A stretch of DNA of 64,000 bases from an uncultured Dysgonomonas sp. (GCF_900079725.1 NZ_LT599032.1:3079090-3143089); one strand, 5' to 3'. Positions 18,028 to 27,867 are shown, numbered from the stretch's first letter. A program made the numbers and translations. Notes: generated by a model from the letters alone, not told the origin.

Positions 18028-18666
18028 TTATCTTAAATCGACAATTTCGGCTCTGGGAAAGTCCTTTTTATGGAACTGGAATACATCATCGTTCAAGTTG
18101 CTCCCCGCTTGGTAATTCTTAATAGTAAGTATGTTTTCTATACCGACTTTATCGGTGACTGTGATCTTTGAGAAGATATTACTTGCTTTATCTATTAATA
18201 CGGCTATTTTAGTAAAATCTCCACCCTTTTTCTGAGGTATCAGTTCTACCTCATATAATGATTTGCCGTTCATCCTTTTTTCTCCTTTATACGACAGGTT
18301 AAATCCTTTTTTATATATATTGAATAACACCGAAGGGCTGATTGCCTGCAATTCTTCACCTGTAGGATTACTTATGTTCACCTCTTCGGTATCTTTTATA
18401 TATACCCATTGGGTTGTTCCATCAAACCATGTAATGGCATCAGGGATTTCTATCCTGAATTTATTACCCTTCATAAAAGCTTTGCCATCATAACTGTGCA
18501 TTGACTGAGCTTTTGTGTCTTTCGAATCCAGTGTGAAAGTTGCTGTAACAGCGCCTGCTTTATTATATGTTTCCGATGCTTTGTCTAATATCTCACGGGC
18601 ATTTTGTGCAGATAATCCTACTGTGAATGTGATAAGGATAAATAATGCGAATAATTTGATTTTCAT
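18028..18666 (-). CDS. lolA: Outer-membrane lipoprotein carrier protein LolA
   Basis: A 212-residue periplasmic protein with a signal peptide ending near GLSAQNA. Its sequence fits the LolA fold: KFRIEIPDAITWFDGTTQWV in the central beta-sheet and ISPSVLFNIYKKGF. LolA ferries lipoproteins from the LolCDE transporter to the outer membrane. It sits between ftsK and trxB, an order I recognise from Bacteroidales. A box TATATTTG 20 bases upstream suggests separate transcription. Confidence 0.88.
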   Translation of the reverse strand: MKIKLFALFILITFTVGLSAQNAREILDKASETYNKAGAVTATFTLDSKDTKAQSMHSYDGKAFMKGNKFRIEIPDAITWFDGTTQWVYIKDTEEVNISNPTGEELQAISPSVLFNIYKKGFNLSYKGEKRMNGKSLYEVELIPQKKGGDFTKIAVLIDKASNIFSKITVTDKVGIENILTIKNYQAGSNLNDDVFQFHKKDFPRAEIVDLR

Positions 18667-18686
18667 ATCTCGTTCTGTTTAGTATA

Positions 18687-18694
18687 CAAATATA
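18687..18694 (-). promoter_or_regulatory. -7 box TATATTTG of lolA
   Basis: The plus strand reads CAAATATA, hence TATATTTG on the minus strand, 20 bases before the lolA ATG. No clear -33 partner was found. Confidence 0.5.
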
Positions 18695-18798
18695 GACAAT
18701 TAATAAACAGAAAAGTTTAAATATAGCGGAAAGCAATTAGGAATTGTTTCTGAACAATTTTATACTACAATGATTCAACTACCGATTGGAATTATCTT

Positions 18799-21303
18799 CT
18801 AATTAAATGCACTCAACTTCTGTTCCAGGCTATACTCATCGGCAATCAGTACATCACGGGCTTTGCTGCCTTGTGTAGGGCCTACGATACCTGCAGCTTC
18901 AAGCTGGTCCATAAGGCGTCCGGCACGGTTGTATCCGATAGAGAATTTCCGCTGAATAAGTGAGGTTGAACCTTGTTGGTGTACGACTATCAGGCGTGCA
19001 GCTTCATCAAAGAGCGGATCACGGTCGTTAAGATCTATATTGCCTATTTTATCTTCTCCGCCTTCACCCACATATTCAGGTAATTCGAAAGCATGTGAAT
19101 ATCCTTGCTGGTTACCGATATACTGGGCTATTCCTTCTACCTCCGGAGTGTCTACAAAGGCGCATTGGATACGGACCAGATCACTACCTTGTGAAAAGAG
19201 TAAGTCTCCACGTCCTATCAGCTGGTTTGCACCGGACATATCCAGAATAGTACGCGAGTCTATCTGTGATGTAACACGGAAAGCCATGCGGGCAGGGAAG
19301 TTGGCCTTTATTGTACCCGTGATGATGTTTGTTGTCGGGCGCTGGGTGGCAATGACCATATGCATACCTACTGCACGAGCTTTCTGTGCTATACGGGCGA
19401 TAGGCATTTCTATTTCTTTTCCGGCGGTCATAATCAGGTCGCCAAACTCGTCTATAATGATAACCAGGTATGGCAGGAAGCGGTGACCTTTCAACGGGTT
19501 CAAACGGCGCTTACGGAATTTTTCGTTATATTCTTTTATGTTACGCACTCCGGCATTCATCAACAATTCGTAGCGGTCGTCCATCTCCTTTGTCAGAGAG
19601 TTAAGGGTCTGGGTTACTTTGCTCACATCTGTGATAATGGCTTTTTCTGCATCAGGCAATTTTGCCAGATAGTGCTTCTCTATTGTAGAGTAAATGTTGA
19701 ATTCCACCATTTTAGGGTCTACTAATACCATTTTCATCTCGGCCGGATGTTTCTTGTAAAGCAATGATGTGATGATGGCATTCAGCCCTACCGATTTTCC
19801 TTGTCCTGTAGCTCCGGCAACCAGTAAGTGCGGCATCTTGCAGAGGTCGAACATGAATATCTCATTAGTAATGGTTTTACCCAAAGCAACAGGCAGATCG
19901 TATGCGCATTCCTGAAACCTGCGGGAGGCAATCACCGACTGCATGGATACGATTTGCGGGTCTTTGTTTGGTACTTCTATCCCGATTGTGCCTTTACCCG
20001 GCATTGGTGCAATGATGCGAATACCTAAGGCTGATAAACTCAGGGCTATATCGTCTTCCAGATTACGGATTTTCGAAATTCGGACTCCGGCTTTCGGTAC
20101 TATTTCATATAATGTGATTGTAGGTCCTACGGTTGCTTTGATAGAAGTGATTTCTATGCCATAATTTTGCAGGGTAGTTATAATCTTGCTCTTATTGGCA
20201 TTCTGTTCTTCCATGTCCACTCCTTTGCCTGTGGTGTCATATATTTTCAGCAGTTCGGTAGATGGAAAATGGAAGTTGGACAGGTCTTTCGTCGGGTCGT
20301 AGTCCTCCATCTCTTCACCTTCGGGCAACATATCGGTATCTCCATCGAGGGCCGGTAAAACAGGTTCTGCTGGTTTTGGAGGATGTGTCTCTGTATTTCT
20401 TACTGGCTGAATAAATTCTTCATCTTTCGGTACAACAATCTCGAAGTCCTGATCTATTTTTACAGTTGTCGCAGTCTTTTTTGGTTTTGTATTTTCTATT
20501 GTGCGTATTTCGGAATCTTCGTCAAGGATATCTCTATTGTCTTCATCTTCAGTAGCCTTGTCCTCTTTTTTTCTTTTAAAGAAGCTAAACCAGCTTTTCT
20601 TTTCTTTCACAGGTTCTTCTTCCTCTATTTCTTCTTCATAGAAATTTTCAAGTTCAGGATCTATATCCTGTGCTGAATTATTTTTCAACGGATTTTTGAA
20701 CAGCCCCCGGAAAAACTCCATAGATGCCTTTTTAGTAATAATGAGGAATATAATCAGTAATAAGACGATAATCATCAGTACGCCGGGTATTCCCAGTGCG
20801 GCTTCCAGGGTTTGTTCAATGTATTGCCCGTGTGCTCCGCCCCATATAATATGGCTGTCGGGGAAAATCCGGGATAAGGTAAAGGCACTTGTTATAGAAC
20901 CCCAGATCATGGCGAAAGCCATAAGCAGGAATGTACGGATGGCGGATATGTTTATTACCCGCATCATTTTTAGTCCCATCAGTATAAAATAGACAGGGAT
21001 CAGTAATGAAAAAATCCCGAACCACTGGTTTATAAATTTCTCTGCTATAAAAGCGCCGGCAACACCTGTCCAGTTGGATATCTGTTGCTTATGGGATATG
21101 AGGTCGAAGAAATATCTGTTTACAACCTTGCTTTGGTCGGCGGCTCCGGTAACGAAGAATGATACCTGCCCCAATAATATATATGCTCCGATAAATGCAA
21201 GGCATACGCCTAACAGGAATCTGGTGCGTTCTTTTTTTATAAACTCTAAAAATTGAGCGCCTTTACTAGGGGTTTTCTTTTTCTGGACTGTTTTTTTAGC
21301 CAT
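18799..21303 (-). CDS. ftsK: DNA translocase FtsK/SpoIIIE
   Basis: An 834-residue chromosome-segregation motor. The N-terminal part has about four membrane segments up to residue 190, shorter than in enterobacteria. An acidic linker (about 215-350) follows. The motor domain has Walker A GATGQGKSVGLN and Walker B LVIIIDEFGDL. The C-terminal gamma winged helix (FSIGYNRAGRLMDQLEAAG) would read polar DNA guide sequences. It pumps DNA at the division septum and activates XerCD at dif. Confidence 0.96.
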   Translation of the reverse strand: MAKKTVQKKKTPSKGAQFLEFIKKERTRFLLGVCLAFIGAYILLGQVSFFVTGAADQSKVVNRYFFDLISHKQQISNWTGVAGAFIAEKFINQWFGIFSLLIPVYFILMGLKMMRVINISAIRTFLLMAFAMIWGSITSAFTLSRIFPDSHIIWGGAHGQYIEQTLEAALGIPGVLMIIVLLLIIFLIITKKASMEFFRGLFKNPLKNNSAQDIDPELENFYEEEIEEEEPVKEKKSWFSFFKRKKEDKATEDEDNRDILDEDSEIRTIENTKPKKTATTVKIDQDFEIVVPKDEEFIQPVRNTETHPPKPAEPVLPALDGDTDMLPEGEEMEDYDPTKDLSNFHFPSTELLKIYDTTGKGVDMEEQNANKSKIITTLQNYGIEITSIKATVGPTITLYEIVPKAGVRISKIRNLEDDIALSLSALGIRIIAPMPGKGTIGIEVPNKDPQIVSMQSVIASRRFQECAYDLPVALGKTITNEIFMFDLCKMPHLLVAGATGQGKSVGLNAIITSLLYKKHPAEMKMVLVDPKMVEFNIYSTIEKHYLAKLPDAEKAIITDVSKVTQTLNSLTKEMDDRYELLMNAGVRNIKEYNEKFRKRRLNPLKGHRFLPYLVIIIDEFGDLIMTAGKEIEMPIARIAQKARAVGMHMVIATQRPTTNIITGTIKANFPARMAFRVTSQIDSRTILDMSGANQLIGRGDLLFSQGSDLVRIQCAFVDTPEVEGIAQYIGNQQGYSHAFELPEYVGEGGEDKIGNIDLNDRDPLFDEAARLIVVHQQGSTSLIQRKFSIGYNRAGRLMDQLEAAGIVGPTQGSKARDVLIADEYSLEQKLSAFN

Positions 21304-21361
21304 ATGGTGAAGTGAGACGAATACTCTTTATCTCTTTAATTTTTTGTAATAATATAGAACA

Positions 21362-21369
21362 CAAATATA
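21362..21369 (-). promoter_or_regulatory. -7 box TATATTTG of ftsK
   Basis: The plus strand reads CAAATATA. On the minus strand this is TATATTTG, 58 bases upstream of the ftsK ATG. No convincing -33 element was seen. The rest of the divergent gap 21304-21552 is AT-rich and shows no gene. Confidence 0.45.
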
Positions 21370-21552
21370 ACGCTTTTTTAGAAAGGAACGACGCAGCCTT
21401 TTTTTATCTTTTGTAAAAGAATTTAAAATTAAAAGAATACAAAATTTATAATATCTGGTACTTTTTTATTAAAAAAGCGAATTTAAATTAAACCTTTTCT
21501 AATTAATAGAGTCAGACATGTCAGGTAAATAAAAATTAGATATAAGGAAATA

Positions 21553-24360
21553 ATGAAAAGGAATATTCCCCTGCTTCTCTTTTTGTGCATGTTTTTTCAA
21601 TTGAGTGTACAATCCCAGACGATAAATATAACAGGGACCGTATTTGATGACGGTACCAAAGAAGAAATTGAATTGGCGAGCATCCGTGTGCTGAATGTAA
21701 AGGATAGTGCTTATGTGACAGGTGCCGCTACGAATGCAACAGGAAAATTCAGTGTAGCTGTAAAACCGGGGAACTATCTGGTTCATGTTTCGTTTCTTGG
21801 CTATCTGGAGCAATATTTTGCTGTAAATACAAGGACGAAAACCGCAATAGGAAATGTATATCTGAAAGAAGACGGTATTTTGTTGAGTGAGGCCACAGTA
21901 GAAGCCAAAGCTCCTGAAATAATTATAAAGGGGGATACTGCAGAATATAATGCTGCGGCATATAAGGTACAGGAAAGTGCGGTGTTGGGCGATCTTATAA
22001 AGAAAATACCCGGAGCAGAGATAGATTCGGATGGTAAAATAACCGTAAACGGAAAAGATATATCCAAGATTCTTGTAGATGGAAAAGAGTTTTTTAGTGA
22101 AGATCCTAAGACCGCATCCGAGAATTTACCGGCCAAAATGGTAGAGAAATTACAGGTACTGGATCAAAAATCAGATATGGCCCTACTTACAGGCTTCGAT
22201 GATGGTGAAGAGCAAACTGTGATAAATCTGGTAGTAAAGCCCGGAATGAAAGAAGGAGTGATGGGTACGGTATCGGGGGGATATGGAAATAAAGACCGAT
22301 ACGAAGCTAATGGATTTGTCAATGTGGCCAGAGGGGACAACCGTCTTTCGGCTCTGGGCAATTTCAATAATAATAACAATGCCGGCGGTGGCGGTGGCGG
22401 CGGACGTGGCTGGGGAAACAACAGAGGACTCACCGAAACAACAATGGGAGGAGTGAATGTTGCCATGGAGCCTTCCAAGAAATTTAAGTATGACGGTGAT
22501 GCCCAGTACAGGGGTACTGATAATAATGTGGAAACGACAAGCAACACGACATATACAAGCAGTGATATGATTGAAAATAGGACTTCGTCGCAGAACAACA
22601 ATAATAAGAACATGAATGGCAGGTTCAAGTTTGAATGGGCACCCGACAGCTTGACTAATATCATATTTCGCCCCAACCTTTCATATTCGAAATCGAATCA
22701 GTTTTCTATGAGTGAGTCGGAGCGTACAACTGCTTCCAGCGAAAAAGATAACTTCCGCGCTAACTCGGAATCGTCATCCGATGGGCATACCCTTCGGTTG
22801 GATGGAAATTTATTGGTAAACAGAAAATTGAATAGTAAAGGGAGATCTGTTACAGTAGAACTGTCCGGCGGATTGTCAGATGGGGATACAGATGGTATCA
22901 CTTATTCAATAACGGATTATTATAATGCAGGCGAATCGAGAATACAGGATCAGATCTATAACCAAAAAAATAATAGTTACAACTGGCGTGCACGGTTATC
23001 TTATCTGGAGCCTATCGGACGTAATAATTTCCTGGAACTGGCCTATAACATAAGAAATACTCATTCCGAAACGGATAAAAAAACATATGAGAAGGATGCT
23101 TCGGGAAAATATACGGTTATAGCAGAAGATTATACCCGTAATACAAAAAATGATTTCCTTAATCAGAATATATCGTTAAACTTTCAGGCCCGCCGTCAGA
23201 AGTATAATTATACTGTTGGCGTGGGGTTGGAGCCATCGCGTTCCCAAACTTCCGTTACACAGCCAAATATGGAGGAAAATAGAGACAGGGCAAGGAATTT
23301 TGTGAATTTTGCTCCGCGTCTGGAACTAAATTATTTGTGGGATAAACGCCATAACCTCCGGATAAGATATAATGGACAAACCAGTCAGGCATCAACAGAT
23401 CAGCTCTATGATGGTATCATCTCACAGAGTGCAACCGATACTACTCGGGGTAATCCTAATCTGAAACCAAGTTTCGAACACAGGTTGAATATACGTTATC
23501 AAAAATACATCCCGGAAAAAGCATCGTCGATAATGAGTTTTGCAGATGTGAGATATACGACGAATGCCATAGCAAGTATTACACGTATCGGAGAGGGTAA
23601 TAGCCGGAATACTACTTATGAGAATATCGATGGAAATATGACGGGACGGCTCATGTTTATGTACAACACTCCGTTGAGGAACAAGCGCTTTTCTATTAAT
23701 ACACGTACATTCGGTAACTATAACCGTGATAATACATTCATATCGGATCGTGACGGGGGAGACCCTCAAAAGAATACGGCCAATACATATAGTATCAGTG
23801 AAGGTCTTGGGTTAAAGTTTAACTCTGATAAATTTCAATTCAATATCAGAGGTAATATTTCTTACGAGAATACCAGAAATTCCTTGTCATCTACACAGAA
23901 TGAATCGCTTAAAAATCAGGAGATTTATAATTATGGCGGAGGGGGTGATTTTTCCTGGTATCTGCCATATAATTTTGTCCTTGAAAGCGATTTGAACTAT
24001 TCATCCAATTCGGGATATACCGGAGGCTATCAGGAAAATTCATGGATATGGAATGCTTCTCTGGCCAAAGAGTTTAATATAAAGATTAAGAAAGAATCAG
24101 GAGCTGTCAGCCTTCCGGCGACTTTACGCTTTAAGATATATGATATACTTCAGGATCAGAGCAACATCTCCCGTAGTTCGAATGCCAACAATATAACTTA
24201 TAGTACTTATAATACTATTAGCAGTTATTTCATGGTGGGGCTTACTATTCGTTTCCAATCCTTTAAAGGCGGGGCGAAGAGCAGCGATATGGAAGGTCCT
24301 GGTGGAGGACGCCGATTTGGTCCCGGTGGAGGTAGAGGTCCCGGTGGCCCGATGTTCTAA
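21553..24360 (+). CDS. TonB-dependent-receptor-like outer membrane beta-barrel protein
   Basis: A 935-residue outer-membrane protein with a signal peptide ending near QSQTINI. A carboxypeptidase-regulatory-like domain (INITGTVFDDGTKEEIELAS) follows. A plug-like region has GDLIKKIPGAEIDSDGKI and ILVDGKEFFSEDP, and a long barrel with many aromatic strands completes it. This arrangement is typical of Bacteroidetes proteins with the OMP_b-brl type barrel. The extreme C terminus is a Gly/Pro/Arg-rich tail (GPGGGRGPGGPMF), which is unusual for a barrel end. Substrate unknown. Confidence 0.85.
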   Translation: MKRNIPLLLFLCMFFQLSVQSQTINITGTVFDDGTKEEIELASIRVLNVKDSAYVTGAATNATGKFSVAVKPGNYLVHVSFLGYLEQYFAVNTRTKTAIGNVYLKEDGILLSEATVEAKAPEIIIKGDTAEYNAAAYKVQESAVLGDLIKKIPGAEIDSDGKITVNGKDISKILVDGKEFFSEDPKTASENLPAKMVEKLQVLDQKSDMALLTGFDDGEEQTVINLVVKPGMKEGVMGTVSGGYGNKDRYEANGFVNVARGDNRLSALGNFNNNNNAGGGGGGGRGWGNNRGLTETTMGGVNVAMEPSKKFKYDGDAQYRGTDNNVETTSNTTYTSSDMIENRTSSQNNNNKNMNGRFKFEWAPDSLTNIIFRPNLSYSKSNQFSMSESERTTASSEKDNFRANSESSSDGHTLRLDGNLLVNRKLNSKGRSVTVELSGGLSDGDTDGITYSITDYYNAGESRIQDQIYNQKNNSYNWRARLSYLEPIGRNNFLELAYNIRNTHSETDKKTYEKDASGKYTVIAEDYTRNTKNDFLNQNISLNFQARRQKYNYTVGVGLEPSRSQTSVTQPNMEENRDRARNFVNFAPRLELNYLWDKRHNLRIRYNGQTSQASTDQLYDGIISQSATDTTRGNPNLKPSFEHRLNIRYQKYIPEKASSIMSFADVRYTTNAIASITRIGEGNSRNTTYENIDGNMTGRLMFMYNTPLRNKRFSINTRTFGNYNRDNTFISDRDGGDPQKNTANTYSISEGLGLKFNSDKFQFNIRGNISYENTRNSLSSTQNESLKNQEIYNYGGGGDFSWYLPYNFVLESDLNYSSNSGYTGGYQENSWIWNASLAKEFNIKIKKESGAVSLPATLRFKIYDILQDQSNISRSSNANNITYSTYNTISSYFMVGLTIRFQSFKGGAKSSDMEGPGGGRRFGPGGGRGPGGPMF

Positions 24361-24370
24361 CTATATAATC

Positions 24371-24399
24371 AAATCCGTAACAAATGTTGCGGATTTTTT
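24371..24399 (+). terminator. Terminator after the beta-barrel receptor gene
   Basis: The arms AAATCCGTAAC (24371-24381) and GTTGCGGATTT (24386-24396) pair with a single T-G wobble and a 4-base loop. A T-run follows. It begins 10 bases after the stop. Confidence 0.85.
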
Positions 24400-24429
24400 A
24401 GTTATAATATTTTTCTATTGCATATATAT

Positions 24430-24469
24430 AATACCTATATGTAGGTATTGTTATTTCTGTATATACCTA
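24430..24469. promoter_or_regulatory. Candidate operator: palindrome plus half-site
   Basis: AATACCTA and TAGGTATT form a perfect 8-bp inverted repeat with a 4-base spacer (24430-24449). A further half-site ATACCTA follows at 24463-24469, 10 bases before the -33 TTG of the next promoter. The layout suits a dimeric regulator controlling the metal-uptake-like genes. No regulator gene is adjacent. The function is inferred. Confidence 0.45.
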
Positions 24470-24479
24470 GTAATGGTGA

Positions 24480-24510
24480 TTGCCCGGAAAGTCCGTTTTT
24501 TTTAGCTTTG
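24480..24510 (+). promoter_or_regulatory. Promoter of the His-rich protein / TonB receptor pair
   Basis: TTG (24480-24482), 20 bases, then TAGCTTTG (24503-24510) fits the Bacteroidetes consensus. The in-frame ATG at 24480 lies in the -33 box, so the gene must start later, at 24552. Confidence 0.7.
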
Positions 24511-24551
24511 CACCTCAACTAAAAAGCTATTTATCATTATACCGCAAATTA

Positions 24552-24908
24552 ATGCGTAACAGTTATTCGTTAACAGTCAGTAAGTTTGGTTTATTGATTG
24601 TAACCGTATTATATCTGGGATCTATCAATTTCTTTCATCATATCCATAAGATTGATGATACTATGATCCTCCATTCGCATCCCTATAAAAAAGGGTGTGA
24701 TGGTAAACCGGCGCATACGCATACAAAAACAGAATTACAATTAATACAGCATTTATCAGCATTTGAAGTAATAGACTTATCGGCATCTATTGTCGACTTA
24801 AGTATTCCTTTTGTTAAACCGGTCGTACTTCTTGCATATTCGAGTGCTGTACTTCATTTTCAGTATCATAGCGGATGTTTTCTTCTGCGTCCCCCTCCTT
24901 TTTTATAA
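24552..24908 (+). CDS. Small His-rich membrane protein next to a TonB receptor, function unknown
   Basis: A 118-residue protein. The start at 24552 is chosen because the longer reading frame begins inside the promoter. A hydrophobic segment covers about residues 9-27. A His-rich loop follows, with FFHHIHKIDD, HSHPYKKGC and HTHTK, and then a second hydrophobic stretch. The C terminus ends LRPPPFL. The His and Cys pattern suggests metal binding. The gene lies 58 bases before a TonB-dependent receptor and shares its promoter. I know of similar small genes beside metal receptors in Bacteroidales, but I cannot name a family. Confidence 0.6.
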   Translation: MRNSYSLTVSKFGLLIVTVLYLGSINFFHHIHKIDDTMILHSHPYKKGCDGKPAHTHTKTELQLIQHLSAFEVIDLSASIVDLSIPFVKPVVLLAYSSAVLHFQYHSGCFLLRPPPFL

Positions 24909-24966
24909 TCCGGCATCCGGAACCAGACTTTACTTTTACAGATACTGATTAATTTAAAAATAAAAG

Positions 24967-27351
24967 ATGAAAAAACATATAATAGTATTATTTATGCTAA
25001 TACTGTCTGCAGGAGTAATGCAGGCTAATCTGGTGCGTACCGACGCCAATATTTTCGGACATGTGGTTAATAGTAAGACGGGGCAACATATTTCGTATAT
25101 TAATATTATCCTTAAAAATACAACAATAGGGGTTGCTACAGATGCAACCGGACATTATACGTTGAAGAACTTGCCCGAAGGAACATTTACGGTGGTTGCT
25201 GAAGGTATCGGGTTCAAGCCTCAGGAAAAAGAAGTGGAACTAAAGCGGGGGAAATCGATAGAGGTGAACTTTGAAATAGAAGAAGATGCACTGAATCTTA
25301 ACGAAGTTGTTGTTACAGCAGGCCGTACTTCTCAAAAAAGGACTGAAGCCCCTGTGATAGTAAACACTATCAGTACCAAGATGCTGGAAACAACTCAGTC
25401 GGTCGTATTAGGAGAAGGTTTGAATTACTGCACAGGGCTACGTTATGAAAACGACTGTCAGAATTGTGGCTTTTCCCAAATACGTATGAATGGCATGGAA
25501 GGTCCTTATTCCCAGATACTGATAAACAGCCGTCCTATATTTAGCGGGCTTGCCGGAGTTTATGGTTTGGAACTGATTCCGGCTAATATGCTGGAACGTA
25601 TAGAAGTTGTACGTGGCGGAGGCTCGGTACTTTATGGGTCGAATGCTATTGCCGGAACAATCAATCTGATACTGAAAGACCCGAAAACGAATTCGTTTGA
25701 AGCCGGATTTAATACCTCTCTGATTGGTACAGGTATAAGTGGCTCTAATGGCCCGGCAGCCGATTATAATGCAACAATGAATGCAACTCTGGTTACAGAA
25801 GATCATAAGACCGGAATTTCGGTATTCGGCAATATGCGTGACCGTAAAATGTTTGATGCGAATGATGATAGTTTTTCCGAAATAGCACCAATGAAAAACA
25901 CTGTTATTGGTACCCGTATATTTCATCGTCCCGGATACAGGAACAAAATAAGCCTCGACTTCTTTAATATCCGTGAACAGCGCAAAGGAGGGAATAAACA
26001 GGACTATCCTGATCATGAACGTGATATCTCGGAATCGGTGAAGCATGATATGGTGACAGGGGCATTGACCTATGAGCAATATCTGCGGGAGAGTGACCTG
26101 CTTACTGTATTTGCCTCGGGACAATATCTGGACAGAGACTCATACTATGGGGCTAACCAATCGTTAAGCGACTATGGTAATACAAAAGATAAAACATTTA
26201 ATATAGGTGCTCAATATAAGGCTTCGGTAAATGATATTTCAACTCTCATAGGAGGAGTAGAACACACAGGTTCGCATCTGACTGATAAGAAGCTGGGATA
26301 TCCTGAATACAAGGTGAATGATGACGGTGAAATAGAAACAACGCATGTTCCTAATCGTATCGTGTCCGACCAGTCACTTTCTACTACAGGTGCTTTTGCT
26401 CAATATGAGATAAAGGTAGGAAAAGCAAAGTTTCTGGCCGGAGCACGTATAGAACATTATTCTATCAACGATAAACAAACAGATAGTGACAAATCGGGGA
26501 CTGTGCTTGTACCTCGGGCAAGTGTAATGTATGACCTTACAGATTATCTGCAAACCCGTCTCGGTTTTTCGAGAGGTTACCGTGCTCCGCAAATATTCGA
26601 TGAGGATCTTCATATCGAGACATCGGGTTCGCGTCAGGTGATAAATAAGAATGATCCGGACCTGAAACAGGAAAACAGTTCCAGTTTTACTTTGTCTTTC
26701 GATTTCAATAAAAAGTTGGGAGGGATCAATACCAATATCCTGATAGAAGGCTTTTACAATAAATTGCATAACCCCTTCAGGAATGAAATAGGTGAACCGG
26801 ATGAGAATGGTACAGTGATATATACCCGTATCAATTCAAAAGATGGGGCGTCGGTACAAGGTTTGAATCTGGAACTGAAGGTAATGCCATCGGATAAGCT
26901 GAGTGTGAGTGCCGGATTTACGATTCAATCCAGTAAGTATAAGACAGCTGAGGAGACCTTTGGAGAAAAGAACTTTTTCAGAACGCCGGATACATATGGT
27001 TTCTTTACTGTGGATTGGGAGTTTGCACGCAATTTTGGTGTGTCTGCAACAGGTAATTATACAGGTAGGATGTTGGTTCCATATTTTGGAGTTGATTTGC
27101 CGGAGGGAGAGGCCCGTGATGCCGGGGAACTGCGCAAGTCAAAAACATTTTTCGACGCAGGTCTTAAGTTTCATTACGATATGAGAATAACAGGTGGTGT
27201 GACAGTTGAATGGTTTGCCGGCATGAAGAATATATTCAATTCTTATCAAAAAGACTTTGATAAAGGTATCGACCGGGATCCTTCTTATATTTACGGACCA
27301 AGTTTGCCTCGCACTGTGTTTCTCGGATTTAAAATAGGTAATTTACTATAA
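24967..27351 (+). CDS. TonB-dependent receptor, probably for a metal or metal complex
   Basis: A 794-residue receptor. A signal peptide ending near MQANL precedes a carboxypeptidase-regulatory-like domain (residues 30-110) and the TonB-box region (LNEVVVTAG). The plug (about 125-235) has ERIEVVRGGGSVLYGSNAI, and a barrel ends in the segment SLPRTVFLGFKIGNLL. The plug carries a CxxC within DCQNCGFSQ followed by RMNGMEG, Cys and Met ligands that would suit a soft metal. It resembles the siderophore/colicin-type receptor group. Metal specificity is inference, supported by the adjacent His-rich protein. Confidence 0.85.
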   Translation: MKKHIIVLFMLILSAGVMQANLVRTDANIFGHVVNSKTGQHISYINIILKNTTIGVATDATGHYTLKNLPEGTFTVVAEGIGFKPQEKEVELKRGKSIEVNFEIEEDALNLNEVVVTAGRTSQKRTEAPVIVNTISTKMLETTQSVVLGEGLNYCTGLRYENDCQNCGFSQIRMNGMEGPYSQILINSRPIFSGLAGVYGLELIPANMLERIEVVRGGGSVLYGSNAIAGTINLILKDPKTNSFEAGFNTSLIGTGISGSNGPAADYNATMNATLVTEDHKTGISVFGNMRDRKMFDANDDSFSEIAPMKNTVIGTRIFHRPGYRNKISLDFFNIREQRKGGNKQDYPDHERDISESVKHDMVTGALTYEQYLRESDLLTVFASGQYLDRDSYYGANQSLSDYGNTKDKTFNIGAQYKASVNDISTLIGGVEHTGSHLTDKKLGYPEYKVNDDGEIETTHVPNRIVSDQSLSTTGAFAQYEIKVGKAKFLAGARIEHYSINDKQTDSDKSGTVLVPRASVMYDLTDYLQTRLGFSRGYRAPQIFDEDLHIETSGSRQVINKNDPDLKQENSSSFTLSFDFNKKLGGINTNILIEGFYNKLHNPFRNEIGEPDENGTVIYTRINSKDGASVQGLNLELKVMPSDKLSVSAGFTIQSSKYKTAEETFGEKNFFRTPDTYGFFTVDWEFARNFGVSATGNYTGRMLVPYFGVDLPEGEARDAGELRKSKTFFDAGLKFHYDMRITGGVTVEWFAGMKNIFNSYQKDFDKGIDRDPSYIYGPSLPRTVFLGFKIGNLL

Positions 27352-27372
27352 TCAATCGTATATATTTAAATG

Positions 27373-27411
27373 AAAATAAGGTTGCTAATTGTTGGCAACC
27401 TTATTTTTTAT
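27373..27411. terminator. Bidirectional terminator between convergent genes
   Basis: AAAATAAGGTTGC (27373-27385) pairs perfectly with GCAACCTTATTTT (27395-27407) around a 9-base loop. T-runs on both strands allow termination of the TonB receptor gene (plus) and of the DUF3836 gene at 27424 (minus). Confidence 0.9.
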
Positions 27412-27423
27412 TTTCTAGAGGAT

Positions 27424-27867
27424 TTATTTCTGAGTAAGTAGCTCGTCTTTGATCTTGTTATCTACTGTTTCTTGCTTTATTGATAGGAACTCGTTGCTAT
27501 CATTATATATGTATGTGTAAATGCTTGATTTATTAGCCCAGTCTTTTTGCTTGTTATTCCATTTCGTGATGGTTATAACACTCGCTTTGTCAGACTTGTT
27601 ATATCTGTATTCAAACTTAGCAAGGTTTATCCATCCGCCTTTATCATTCCATTTTTGTATTGTTCTTTCCAGAAGTCTGCCTTTTTCGTCATAGAAGTAA
27701 GAGGTTTTCTTGAAAGGGATGGAAGTTTTGTCATCAAGCGTAACATATTCTTTCTTTACGCCTAATTCATTATTTTCCATATTACTGTAAGTTATTACGT
27801 CTTTGGCATTAAGATTCATTATTGAAACTAATACTGCGAATACTGAAGTTAAAATAGTTGTTTTCAT
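27424..27867 (-). CDS. Small secreted DUF3836-type protein, copy A
   Basis: A 147-residue exported protein. The signal peptide contains TSVFAVLVS and ends near NLNAKD. The mature part has repeated aromatic, YD-like strands: YFYDEKGRLLERTIQKWND, FEYRYNKSDKA and YTYIYNDSNEFLSIKQE. This fits the Bacteroidales family I know as DUF3836 (function unknown). It is the first of three paralogues reading leftward; the gap to the next copy is 239 bases. Confidence 0.75.
   Translation of the reverse strand: MKTTILTSVFAVLVSIMNLNAKDVITYSNMENNELGVKKEYVTLDDKTSIPFKKTSYFYDEKGRLLERTIQKWNDKGGWINLAKFEYRYNKSDKASVITITKWNNKQKDWANKSSIYTYIYNDSNEFLSIKQETVDNKIKDELLTQK

Noticed and set aside
25438..26124. 228-codon open frame on the minus strand
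   Set aside because: Shadow of the TonB receptor gene; no domain or promoter.
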